Assembly: GCA_947463435.1 (NCBI GenBank)
Contig: CANHTS010000004.1
Span: forward strand, 1 to 38,530
Length of the DNA: 38,530 nucleotides
Direction: 5' to 3'
Origin: Flavobacteriales bacterium
GTDB taxonomy: Bacteria > Bacteroidota > Bacteroidia > NS11-12g > UBA955
Shown here: in pieces, positions 1 through 9,300 of the stretch
Position numbering within the stretch: the stretch's first letter is position 1
Layout of the letters: each line of letters begins with the position of its first letter
Notes under the pieces: generated by a model
Databases searched by the model: none
What the model was told of the DNA's origin: nothing
What the model saw: only the letters and a program-made list of their open reading frames with translations
Translations under genes and position numbers: made by a program

Positions 1-1578
1 GAAGACTATACCATCAACCTGGCGAACGACAACCTCGCTCCCAGCATCACCCTGAACGGTGCCGACACCATCCGTATCGAACGCAATTGCTCCGCTACAA
101 CTTATGTTGATCCAGGCGCAACTGCCAACGATCCTACTGAAGGTGATATCACCAGCCGTATCGTAACCACTACCGATTTCGATCAGTGCGTACCCGGTAT
201 CTACACCTATGTGTACAACGTGACCGATGCCTCCGGCAACCCGGCACCTGCTAAACGCCGCGTAGTAATCGTAGTTCTTGACCGCACCGCTCCTGTTCTT
301 ACCCTGAACGGCTCCAGCCCGATGACAGTAGAACAGTGTGGAACGTACACCGAGCCCGGTGCAAACGCCATCGACGGTGTAGACGGTAACCTGACTACTG
401 CCATCGTAACTACCGGCAGCGTGAACACCAACGTACTCGGCAGCTACACCATCACCTACACCGTGCGCGACGCACAAGGCAATACTGCAACCTTGAACCG
501 TATCGTGAATGTGGTTGACACCAAGCAGCCCACCATGATGCTGAACGGTCAGGCGATTGTAAGCGGTACCACCATCAATGTTCAGATCAATGACGTGTTC
601 TTCGATCAGGTTTACACCGATGATCCTTGCACCGGTATCATCAATACTACCAAGACTCCAGGTTTCAACGGTCCGGTAAACACCACCCGCCGTGCCACCT
701 ATCCTGTAGTTTACACTGCAGCTGACCCCAGCAGCAATGTGGCAACCAACGACGGTGCTGTGCTGAACTACCGCGTGGACGATTATGTCGCTCCATTGAT
801 TGTTCTGAACACCGAAGACACCGTTTACCTCGAAGTAAACACCCCTTACTTCAGCAAGCCGGTAACGGTTACCGATAACTACTACAGCAACTCTCAGGTG
901 AGTGTTGTAAAGACCGGTTCGGTTGATCCCTACACCCTCGGTCTCTACACCGAGCGTTATACTGCTACCGATGCAAGCGGTAACAGCACAACACGCACCC
1001 GTTATGTACGCGTGTTGGATATGCAGGCTCCCCAAATCATCGCGCCCAGCGTGAATGTTTGTATCGGATACGGTTTCGATCCGATGGAAGGACTGCAGAT
1101 CACCGACAACTACTATTCACCCGGCACACTGTTGAGCCTGGTACAGGTAATGAACCACAATGTAAACAGTTGGGAAGCCGGTGTGTACTACATCAACTAC
1201 CGTGTGACAGACCCCAGCAACAATACCAGCGCAGTGGTAACCCGCCCTGTATTTGTCGGTTATCCCCCGAATTGCCAGAATTCTCTGAATGCCTGGAACC
1301 TGGCAACTTCGGTAGCCAGCTTCAACCTCGACGAAGCGATCAGCGTATACCCGAACCCAAGCAGTGGAAAGGTATTCGTTCGCTACCAGCTGAACAATGC
1401 AAACCCGGTTCAGATTGAAGTATTCAATGCAACCGGTGTACGCGTAGCTATGGTGAATGGTTCTGCTGTAAGCGGCACCGGCATGGTTGACCTCGGCGGC
1501 ATGAGCGAAGGCATTTACCTGGTTCGCATTACCAATAATGGTCAGAGTGCCACCCGCAAGGTTGTGGTGAAACACTGA
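1..1578 (+). CDS. Giant T9SS-secreted Ig-like repeat protein, copy 1 (3' part only)
   Basis: The reading frame is open from base 1, so the ATG at 211 in the ORF track is internal and the gene starts outside the window. The visible 525 residues begin at the end of a GEVED domain (EDYTINLANDN). They continue through about five Ig-like DUF5011/HYR-type repeats marked by phrases such as APVLTLNGSSPM and VRDAQGNTATLN. They end with a T9SS type A sorting domain (VYPNPSSGKVFVRY, then GIYLVRI and a basic KVVVKH end). The block from the GEVED end to the stop is 1578 bases, exactly as in copies 2 and 3. The likely role is a cell-surface or released adhesin or matrix protein exported by Sec and then the type IX system; the ligand is unknown. 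Domain families are recalled from sequence pattern and were not searched. Confidence 0.9.
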   Translation, partial: EDYTINLANDNLAPSITLNGADTIRIERNCSATTYVDPGATANDPTEGDITSRIVTTTDFDQCVPGIYTYVYNVTDASGNPAPAKRRVVIVVLDRTAPVLTLNGSSPMTVEQCGTYTEPGANAIDGVDGNLTTAIVTTGSVNTNVLGSYTITYTVRDAQGNTATLNRIVNVVDTKQPTMMLNGQAIVSGTTINVQINDVFFDQVYTDDPCTGIINTTKTPGFNGPVNTTRRATYPVVYTAADPSSNVATNDGAVLNYRVDDYVAPLIVLNTEDTVYLEVNTPYFSKPVTVTDNYYSNSQVSVVKTGSVDPYTLGLYTERYTATDASGNSTTRTRYVRVLDMQAPQIIAPSVNVCIGYGFDPMEGLQITDNYYSPGTLLSLVQVMNHNVNSWEAGVYYINYRVTDPSNNTSAVVTRPVFVGYPPNCQNSLNAWNLATSVASFNLDEAISVYPNPSSGKVFVRYQLNNANPVQIEVFNATGVRVAMVNGSAVSGTGMVDLGGMSEGIYLVRITNNGQSATRKVVVKH

Positions 1579-1600
1579 TAATCAGATTCCTTTTACAGAG

Positions 1601-1630
1601 AACCCGGCTTCGGCCGGGTTTTTTGTTTTT
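1601..1630 (+). terminator. Rho-independent terminator after copy 1
   Basis: The stem AACCCGGC/GCCGGGTT is closed by a TTCG tetraloop and followed by TTTTTTGTTTTT, 22 bases after the stop. The same hairpin follows copy 2 but not copy 3. Confidence 0.92.
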
Positions 1631-1951
1631 GGGCCTGGCCAACAAAGAATGTAAAAGAGCTTGAAGGGGTTCTTTGCCTAAGTGTTTGTTTTTCTTATAG
1701 TTAAATCGAAAAGCAACTGACAGGAATCATAATTCCGACCCAAATGACACAAAAATGACATAATAAAATGTAGGAAGTCAGGCTTCCAGGTGTGAATTTT
1801 CCCGACTGATTAACAAAATGCGACTTAGCTCAGGTCATTTGTCAGCAAAGTGTAAAGTAGATGCAACCCTTTTGCAGGGATGCGTCCATTACATGCTGAC
1901 CGCAGCAGAAACTACAGAATAAACAACATCGTAAAACAACAATCAACCAAT
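1631..1951. other. Intergenic region and leader of copy 2
   Basis: This AT-rich stretch holds no convincing gene. I found no TAnnTTTG element. A short inverted repeat (GGAAG-TCAGG-CTTCC, about 1772-1786) and the near-repeat AAATGACAC/AAATGACAT are visible but unassigned. The ORF track extends copy 2 up to base 1880, but that part reads as leader sequence rather than protein. Confidence 0.6.
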
Positions 1952-4900
1952 ATGAATAGAAAGTACTTCAACTTCAGAGCCAAGTGGCGAATCGGGATTC
2001 TGGCAGCGATGCTGGGATTCGGAGCTTCCGCCTCGGCACAAACTTGGTGCGCAGCAACGCACCAATGGGGATGTTACGGCACTGCAACCGCATCTTATGC
2101 GGGTGTAGGGCATGTGGAGGTGGTGCAGGATGGTAAGAGCCTGTTTCGTAAGACTTCCGATGGTTGTAACGCCACGACCGGTGGTCAGACCTCGGCTTAC
2201 TTCATGAATTCCGGAAAGCCATTTGATATGACTGCCGGCGGAACCTACACCCTGCGCATTTCTCAGGAAAGCGGATGGGGCTATGCCGGTTTCGTAGGTG
2301 TGTGGATCGACATCAACCGCGACGGTAACTTCGCCAACACCGAATACCTGTCAACCGGTTGGGGTCAGTTCGCTGCTGGTGCCATTACCGACCGCAACGT
2401 TACACTGACCTGTAACAATGTGAGCACCGGTACATCGCGCATGCGCGTTCGTACCGAGCCTTATTTCTACACCCTCGGTGCAGGCAACGGTTGCGGAACC
2501 CTGAACTACGGGGAGACAGAAGATTTTGAAATTACGCTCGGTCTTCCTACTTCATTGAGTGCTGACTTCATTCTTCCTGACCCGGCAACCGCATGGGTTA
2601 AGACGCGCCTGAAGTTCATCAACCGCAACCCGAAAGGCTATATCCGCCACGAATGGGACGGCTCAGATAATGGTATAGGCTACGATGCCATCGCCGTCGA
2701 CTGGATGAAGGCTTTCAACAGCGCCGGTACCTATGCAGTAAAGCTGCGTTCGACCAACTGTCTCGGTCGTGATAGTATGACCAAGAACATCACCATCCGC
2801 ACCCCAACAGTGGTTCCGGTGGCTGACTTTATTGCGAATACCAACCTCATGGAGCAGTATGAAGAACTGCAATTGTTCGACCTGAGCCAATACGGTCCTT
2901 ACGACTGGCGTTGGGAGATTTATGATTCTGCCCAGGCACCTCCGGTTTATTACACCGAAGCCGACCGCATCAATCCTCCTACCGATCCCGACGGCAAGAA
3001 GAACCCACGTTTCTTCATGGACGTTCCCGGTAAATACACTGTAAAACTGAGTGCTTACAACGACAACGGTTGGTCGCCCGTGCTGACCAAGGTAGGTTAT
3101 GTTGAAGTGACTCCTCCAACTGACTACACCATTGGTTTTGGTCAGCTCAGCACCCAGGTTGCAAACGGTCGTGTGATTGACCACGCAGGTGTGAGCGCCA
3201 ACTACGGTTCTAACCGTTCCAATTTCGTTGACCGTCTGCTCATCCAGCCTTGCAACGCCCAGGTGATCAACCTGAAGTTCCAGCAGCTCCGTTTTGCTGA
3301 CAACAACGACGTACTCAAAATCTACGACGGTTCTGACGAATCAGGCCGCAAGCTGCACCCCGGAAACGGTATCACCCTTTCCAATCAGGTTGCTGCCCGT
3401 CGCGATACTTTCCGTGCTACTTCCGGTGCTATGTACCTGACTTTCCAGTCGAACGCTTCTGGTTTTGACAGTGGATTCATCGGTACTTTCTGGAGCAAAC
3501 TCGGCTCAGCTACTGCTCCGGTTGCTGAATGGAAAGTGGACTATGAGCCAGGCTACAACAGCACTGAACTCGAATTCAAAAACACTACCCAGGGCAAGTA
3601 TGGTCTGATGGCCTACGAATGGGATATCGACGAAGGTGGATTCTCTACCCAGTACTACACCGAAAACGCCAAGCACACTTTCTACACCGACGGCAAATAC
3701 ACCGTTTGTCTGACTGCTGCTGGTTGTGCCGGTTTCGACAAGTTCTGCAAAGACATCGACATCATTACGCCCAACACCAAGACCAAGCTTGACTTCGTTG
3801 CCAACGACCGTCGTCCTGACATCGGTGAAGAAGTTACTTTCACAATCGATGCTGATAACGCCAACCAGTTTGAGTGGAGCATCTTCCCGCTTACCTACAC
3901 CGTAACCGGTGGTTCTACTGCTGCCAGCAGCAACAAGGAACTGAAAGTTAAGTTCAACGGCGGCGGACCTTACACCTTCACCCTGAAGGGCTGGAACACC
4001 AACGACCAGGCTGTAACCCAGAACACGGTTGTTAAAGACAAATACGTAGTTGTATTGAACTACTGCACTCCTGTAGTTGGTCTCAAGAGCGCTGACGTAG
4101 GCATCAACAACGTGATACTCAAGAAAGGAACACAGACCCTGCTTGCCAACGAAACTGAAAGCGGTGTGGAAGGTTATACCGACTATACCCTCACCAAATC
4201 AGCTACCCTGACATATGGTGCTGAGTACAACGTGGAAGTAAGCCGTAACACTACAGTGAACCCCATGAACCGCAAGGTGTGGATTGACTTCAACATCGAT
4301 GGTGACTTCAACGACCTCAACGAAGAAGTTCTTTCTGAAAATTCTTCGAACAATGCTTCGGTGAACGCTTCGTTCAAAGTTCCTTTCCTATCTGCCAGCT
4401 TCGAAGGCAAGACCCGCATGCGTGTAGCCAGCAGTTACAGCAACTACTCCAACACTCCTTGCGGTGCTAACATCGTAGGTGAGTTTGAAGACTACACCAT
4501 CAATCTGGCGAACGATAACCTGGCTCCGAGCATCACCATGAATGGTGCCGACACCATCCGTATCGAGCGCAATTGCTCTGCTACTACCTTTGTAGATCCA
4601 GGCGCAACTGCCAACGATCCTACTGAAGGTGACATCACCAGCCGCATCGTAACCACCACCGACTTTGATCAGTGCGTACCCGGTATCTACACCTATGTGT
4701 ACAACGTAACCGATGCATCGGGCAACCCTGCACCTGCCAAGCGTCGCGTTGTAATCGTGGTACTTGACCGCACCGCTCCTGTACTGACCCTCAACGGTTC
4801 AAGCCCCATGACGGTTGAACAGTGCGGAACTTACACCGAACCCGGCGCAAATGCCATTGACGGTGTAGACGGTAACCTCACCACCGCCATCATCACTACC

Positions 4901-6064
4901 GGCAGCGTAAATACCAACGTACTCGGCAGCTATACCATCACCTACACCGTACGCGACGCCCAGGGCAACACTGCTACCCTGAACCGCGTTGTGAACGTAG
5001 TTGACACCAAGCAGCCCACCATCATGCTGAACGGTCAGGCTGTTGTGAGCGCTTCTACTGTGAACGTTCAGATCAATGACGTGTTCTTCGATCAGGTTTA
5101 CACCGATGATCCTTGCACCGGTATCATCAGCACTGTGAAGACTCCTGGCTTCAACGGTCCTGTGAATACCACCCAGCGCGCTACTTACCCCATCGTTTAT
5201 ACGGCCGCTGACCCCAGCAGGAACGTTGCCACCAACGATGGTGCCGTAATCAACTACCGCGTAGACGACTACGTAGCTCCGATGATCGTTCTGAACACCG
5301 AAGACACCGTTTACCTCGAAGTAAATACCCCTTACTACAGCAAGCCTGTAACGGTTAGCGATAACTACTACAGCAACTCTCAGGTGAGCGTGGTGAAGAC
5401 CGGTTCGGTTGACCCTTATACCCTCGGTCTCTACACCGAGCGTTACACTGCTACCGATGCAAGTGGTAACACCACTACCCGCACCCGTTATGTGCGTGTT
5501 CGCGATACCAAGGCTCCTCAGATCATCGCACCTACAGTAAACATGTGTGTAGGCTACGGTTTCGATCCGATGGACGGACTGCAGATCACCGACAACTACT
5601 ATGCACCCAGCGCTTTGCTGAGCCTGGTTCAGGTAATGAACCACAACGTGAATAGCTGGGAAGCTGGTGTTTACTACATCAACTACCGTGTAACCGATCC
5701 TAGCGGCAACACCAGCGCTGTAGTATCCCGCCCCGTATTTGTAGGTTATCCGCCGAATTGCCAAAACAGCTTGAACAGCTGGAACCTGGCTACTTCAGTT
5801 GCGAGCTTCAACCTCGACGAAGCCATCAGCGTATACCCGAACCCAAGCAATGGTAAGGTGTTCGTTCGCTACCAGCTCGACAACGCAAATCCCGTTAACA
5901 TCGAAGTGTTCAACACTACCGGTGTTCGTGTAGCCATGGTAAACGGAACTGCTGTAAGCGGTACCGGTATGGTTGACCTGGGCGGTATGAGCGAAGGTAT
6001 CTACCTGGTGCGCATCAGCAACAACGGTCAGACTGCAACCCGTAAAGTGGTTGTTAAGAACTGA
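1952..6064 (+). CDS. Giant T9SS-secreted GEVED/PKD/CUB/Ig-like protein, copy 2
   Basis: Start chosen at ATG 1952 because it gives a signal peptide directly (MNRKYFNFRAKW, then a hydrophobic run ending ASASAQ); the track start at 1880 adds 24 leader-like residues. The product is 1370 residues. Approximate order: signal peptide 1-29; GEVED head 31-197 with the DxNxDG motif DINRDGNF and YGETEDF; two PKD domains 200-387; a CUB-like domain 394-520 (DVLKIYDGSDESG); two more PKD-like domains 524-700; second GEVED 702-853 (DFNIDGDF); about five DUF5011/HYR-like Ig repeats 855-1270; type A sorting domain 1287-1370 (VYPNPSNGK). It is probably exported by Sec and T9SS and anchored on or released from the surface, where it may bind carbohydrate or protein. 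The acidic DxNxDG loops suggest calcium binding (inference). It is a tandem paralogue of both neighbours. Confidence 0.93.
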   Translation: MNRKYFNFRAKWRIGILAAMLGFGASASAQTWCAATHQWGCYGTATASYAGVGHVEVVQDGKSLFRKTSDGCNATTGGQTSAYFMNSGKPFDMTAGGTYTLRISQESGWGYAGFVGVWIDINRDGNFANTEYLSTGWGQFAAGAITDRNVTLTCNNVSTGTSRMRVRTEPYFYTLGAGNGCGTLNYGETEDFEITLGLPTSLSADFILPDPATAWVKTRLKFINRNPKGYIRHEWDGSDNGIGYDAIAVDWMKAFNSAGTYAVKLRSTNCLGRDSMTKNITIRTPTVVPVADFIANTNLMEQYEELQLFDLSQYGPYDWRWEIYDSAQAPPVYYTEADRINPPTDPDGKKNPRFFMDVPGKYTVKLSAYNDNGWSPVLTKVGYVEVTPPTDYTIGFGQLSTQVANGRVIDHAGVSANYGSNRSNFVDRLLIQPCNAQVINLKFQQLRFADNNDVLKIYDGSDESGRKLHPGNGITLSNQVAARRDTFRATSGAMYLTFQSNASGFDSGFIGTFWSKLGSATAPVAEWKVDYEPGYNSTELEFKNTTQGKYGLMAYEWDIDEGGFSTQYYTENAKHTFYTDGKYTVCLTAAGCAGFDKFCKDIDIITPNTKTKLDFVANDRRPDIGEEVTFTIDADNANQFEWSIFPLTYTVTGGSTAASSNKELKVKFNGGGPYTFTLKGWNTNDQAVTQNTVVKDKYVVVLNYCTPVVGLKSADVGINNVILKKGTQTLLANETESGVEGYTDYTLTKSATLTYGAEYNVEVSRNTTVNPMNRKVWIDFNIDGDFNDLNEEVLSENSSNNASVNASFKVPFLSASFEGKTRMRVASSYSNYSNTPCGANIVGEFEDYTINLANDNLAPSITMNGADTIRIERNCSATTFVDPGATANDPTEGDITSRIVTTTDFDQCVPGIYTYVYNVTDASGNPAPAKRRVVIVVLDRTAPVLTLNGSSPMTVEQCGTYTEPGANAIDGVDGNLTTAIITTGSVNTNVLGSYTITYTVRDAQGNTATLNRVVNVVDTKQPTIMLNGQAVVSASTVNVQINDVFFDQVYTDDPCTGIISTVKTPGFNGPVNTTQRATYPIVYTAADPSRNVATNDGAVINYRVDDYVAPMIVLNTEDTVYLEVNTPYYSKPVTVSDNYYSNSQVSVVKTGSVDPYTLGLYTERYTATDASGNTTTRTRYVRVRDTKAPQIIAPTVNMCVGYGFDPMDGLQITDNYYAPSALLSLVQVMNHNVNSWEAGVYYINYRVTDPSGNTSAVVSRPVFVGYPPNCQNSLNSWNLATSVASFNLDEAISVYPNPSNGKVFVRYQLDNANPVNIEVFNTTGVRVAMVNGTAVSGTGMVDLGGMSEGIYLVRISNNGQTATRKVVVKN

Positions 6065-6088
6065 TTGGATTGAAAGTCAGCTAATCGT

Positions 6089-6117
6089 AAAAAACCCGGC
6101 TTCGGCCGGGTTTTTTC
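6089..6117 (+). terminator. Rho-independent terminator after copy 2
   Basis: The stem AACCCGGC-TTCG-GCCGGGTT is followed by TTTTTT, 25 bases after the stop. It is identical in stem and loop to the terminator of copy 1, which suggests the terminator was part of the duplicated unit. Confidence 0.92.
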
Positions 6118-6390
6118 GTTTATCAGCAGGTCAATGTTTCTTCTTGCTGAGCAGCGTCAGTTTTTTAAGGTGCTTTGAAGAAGAATGCAAGAGCATGGCT
6201 TGATCAGGTATTATGACGTGTGTCATATCAACCATATAGAATGTGTTTTATGGAAAGTCTTATGATGCTAATATGGGGTGGTATGGGTTGCTGAGTGACG
6301 AGAATCATGATTGTCAATCACTTAGATACCCACCGGGAAGTGCAAAATTGGCGTGTTCAAAGACACCCATATCGAAACAAACCATTACCC
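6118..6390. other. Intergenic region and leader of copy 3
   Basis: The gap between copies 2 and 3 is 326 bases including the terminator. No gene is credible: the ORFs starting at 6243 and 6295 only run into copy 3 or its shadow frame. No TAnnTTTG element and no obvious similarity to the leader of copy 2 were seen, so the two copies may be controlled differently. Confidence 0.55.
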
Positions 6391-9300
6391 ATGAAAAGAC
6401 ACTTTACACACGTATGGAAGAACTGCTTTGCGGTCTTCTTGCTGCTCGTTGCCTGGTCTGGAGGCAATCTGCGCGCTCAAACCTATTGCCAGGCTTACCA
6501 TGCAACCGGTTGTTACACCGGCTCAACGGTGCAATGGTATATGTCTGTAGGCCATGTAGAAGTAATGCAGGATGGCAAAACTGTATTCAAGAAAACCAGT
6601 GATGCCTGCACACACACCACCAATGGCATCAACCAGATTGTAATGAATGCGGGCAAGCCATTTGACCTGACGGCTGGCAGCACTTATACCGGGAGCTTCT
6701 CGATCGAATCCGGAACCGGTAATTGGCAAGGTTGGATCGGGGTTTGGGTAGACCTGAACCGCGATGGTACGTTCTCAAATACGGAATTTGTGAGTGTCAA
6801 TTGGGCAGTTTTTGCTTCCGGGGCCATTTCGAGCCGTACCTTCAGCATCGGTTGTTCCGGGGTGAATCCCGGCGCTTCCCGCATGCGCGTGCGCTCCGAA
6901 TACAACGGCTATGCCAACTTTACGGCCGGCGAAGGTTGCAACCAGAAACAGTACGGCGAAACGGAAGACTATGAAATCAATCTTGGTCTGCCTACTTCGT
7001 TGAGTGCCGACTTTATTCTGCCCGATCCATCTACTGCCTGGGTAAAAACACGTTTGAAGTTCATCAACCGCAACCAGAAAGGCTATATCCGCCACGAATG
7101 GGATGGCTCTGACAACGGAAACGGTTATGATGCAACCAGCATCGACTGGATGAAAGCCTTCAACAGCGCAGGTACTTATTCGGTAAAACTTCGTTCCACT
7201 AATTGCCTGGGCCGCGACAGCATTACCCGCAATATCACCATCCGCACCCCAACAGTGGTGCCGGTATCAGACTTCATCGCCAATGCAAACCTCCTCGAGC
7301 AGTACGAAGAATTGCAATTGTTCGACCTGAGTCAGTACGGTCCATACGACTGGCGTTGGGAAATCTATGATTCCGCCCAGGCTCCGCCGGTGTTCTATAC
7401 AGAAGCCGATCGCATCAATCCGCCAACCGATCCTGACGGCAAGAAAAATCCCCGATTCTTCATGGATATGCCGGGTAAATACACCGTTAAGATGACAGCT
7501 TACAACGACAATGGCTGGTCGCCGGTAATGACAAAAATTGACTATGTTGAGGTAACGCCTCCGACCGACTACACCATCGGTTTTGGCCAACTCAGCACCC
7601 AGGTTTCAACCGGTCGGGTAATCGACCATGCCGGTCCCAACGCCAACTACGGTGCCAACCGTTCCAATTTCGTGGACCGTTTGCTTATCCAACCCTGCAA
7701 TGCGCAGGTAATCAACCTCAAGTTCCAACAGCTGCGCTTCGCTGACAACAACGATGTTCTGAAGATTTACGACGGTTCTGATGAATCCGGACGCAAGCTG
7801 CATCCCGGAAACGGCATTACCCTCTCCAACCAGGTTGCTGCCCGCCGCGATACCTTCCGCGCCACTTCGGGTGCCATGTATATCACCTTCCAATCGAACG
7901 CATCTGGTTTCGACAGCGGTTTCATCGGCACGTTCTGGAGTAAACTCGGTTCAGCTACACCTCCTGTTGCCGGTTGGAAAGTGGATTATGAACCCGGTTA
8001 CAACAGCACCGAACTCGAATTCGAGAACGCCACCCAAGGACGTTATGGTCTGATGTCTTACGAGTGGGACATCGATGAAGGCGGGTTCTCCACCCAGTAT
8101 TACACCGAAGATGCCAAGCACACTTTTTATACCGACGGCAAATACACTGTATGTCTTACTGCAGCAGGTTGCGCCGGTATTGATAAGTTCTGCAAAGACA
8201 TCGATATCGTAACGCCGAATACCAAAACCAAGCTTGATTTTGCCGCCAACGACCGCCGGCCTGACATTGGTGAAGAAATCACCCTCAAGATTGATGCTGA
8301 CAACGCCAACCAGTTTGAGTGGAGCATTTTCCCGACCACATATGTTGTAACTGCAGGCTCGGTCTCAACCAGCAGCAATAAGGAACTTAAAGTGAAGTTT
8401 ATTGCCGGTGGGGCCTACACTTTCACACTCAAAGGCTGGAATACAAACAACCAAACTGCAACCCAGGCTACCGTGGTAAAAGATAAATACGCGGTTGTTC
8501 TGAACTATTGCACGCCTGTTGTGGGTCTGAAGAGTGCTGACGTTGGAATCAACAACGTGGTTCTGAAGAAAGGTTCTCAGACCCTGATGGCCAACGAAAC
8601 CGAAAGCGGTGTAGAAGGTTATACCGACTACACCCTGACCAAATCGGCTACCATGACGTTCGGTGCTGAGTATAATGTGGAAGTAAGCCGGAATACTACG
8701 GTAAACCCCATGAACCGCAAGGTGTGGATCGACTTCAACATCGATGGCGACTTTGATGATGCCAATGAAATGGTCCTCAGCGAATCTTCATCGACCAACG
8801 CCAGCGTGAACGCCAACTTCAATGTGCCTTTCTTGTCTGCGAGCTTTGAAGGCAAAACGCGCATGCGTGTGGCCAGCAGCTACAGCAACTACGCCAACAC
8901 CCCTTGCGGCGCCAATGCCGTAGGTGAGTTTGAAGACTATACCATTAACCTGGCGAACGACAACCTCGCACCGACCATCACACTCAATGGTTCCGACACG
9001 GTGCGCATCGAACGCAATTGTGCGGCCACTACTTACGTAGACGCTGGTGCAACTGCTTACGATCCGACAGAAGGTGACATCACCAGCCGCATCGTAACCA
9101 CAACCGACTTCGACCAGTGCGTTCCCGGTATCTATACCTATAACTACAATGTGAGCGACGCTTCAGGTAATCCTGCCCCGGGCCGCCGCCGCGTGGTGAT
9201 CGTAGTGCTTGACCGCACCGCGCCTGTTCTTACACTCAACGGCTCCAGCCCAATGACGGTTGAACAATGTGGTACTTATACTGAACCCGGCGCCAACGCA

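Noticed and set aside
211-1578. Copy 1 as a complete 455-residue gene from ATG 211
   Set aside because: The frame is open to base 1 and aligns collinearly with the interior of copies 2 and 3, so this is the 3' part of a longer gene.
4500-5760. CRISPR-like or short tandem DNA repeats in the Ig-like region
   Set aside because: The periodicity is at the protein-domain level (about 80-90 residues) with little DNA identity between successive units; there is no repeat-spacer structure.
4799-5764. 321-residue minus-strand ORF inside copy 2
   Set aside because: It is antisense to a secure T9SS gene with strong domain signals. Its sequence is Val/Gly/Ile-rich filler caused by codon bias, and similar shadows recur in copies 1 and 3.
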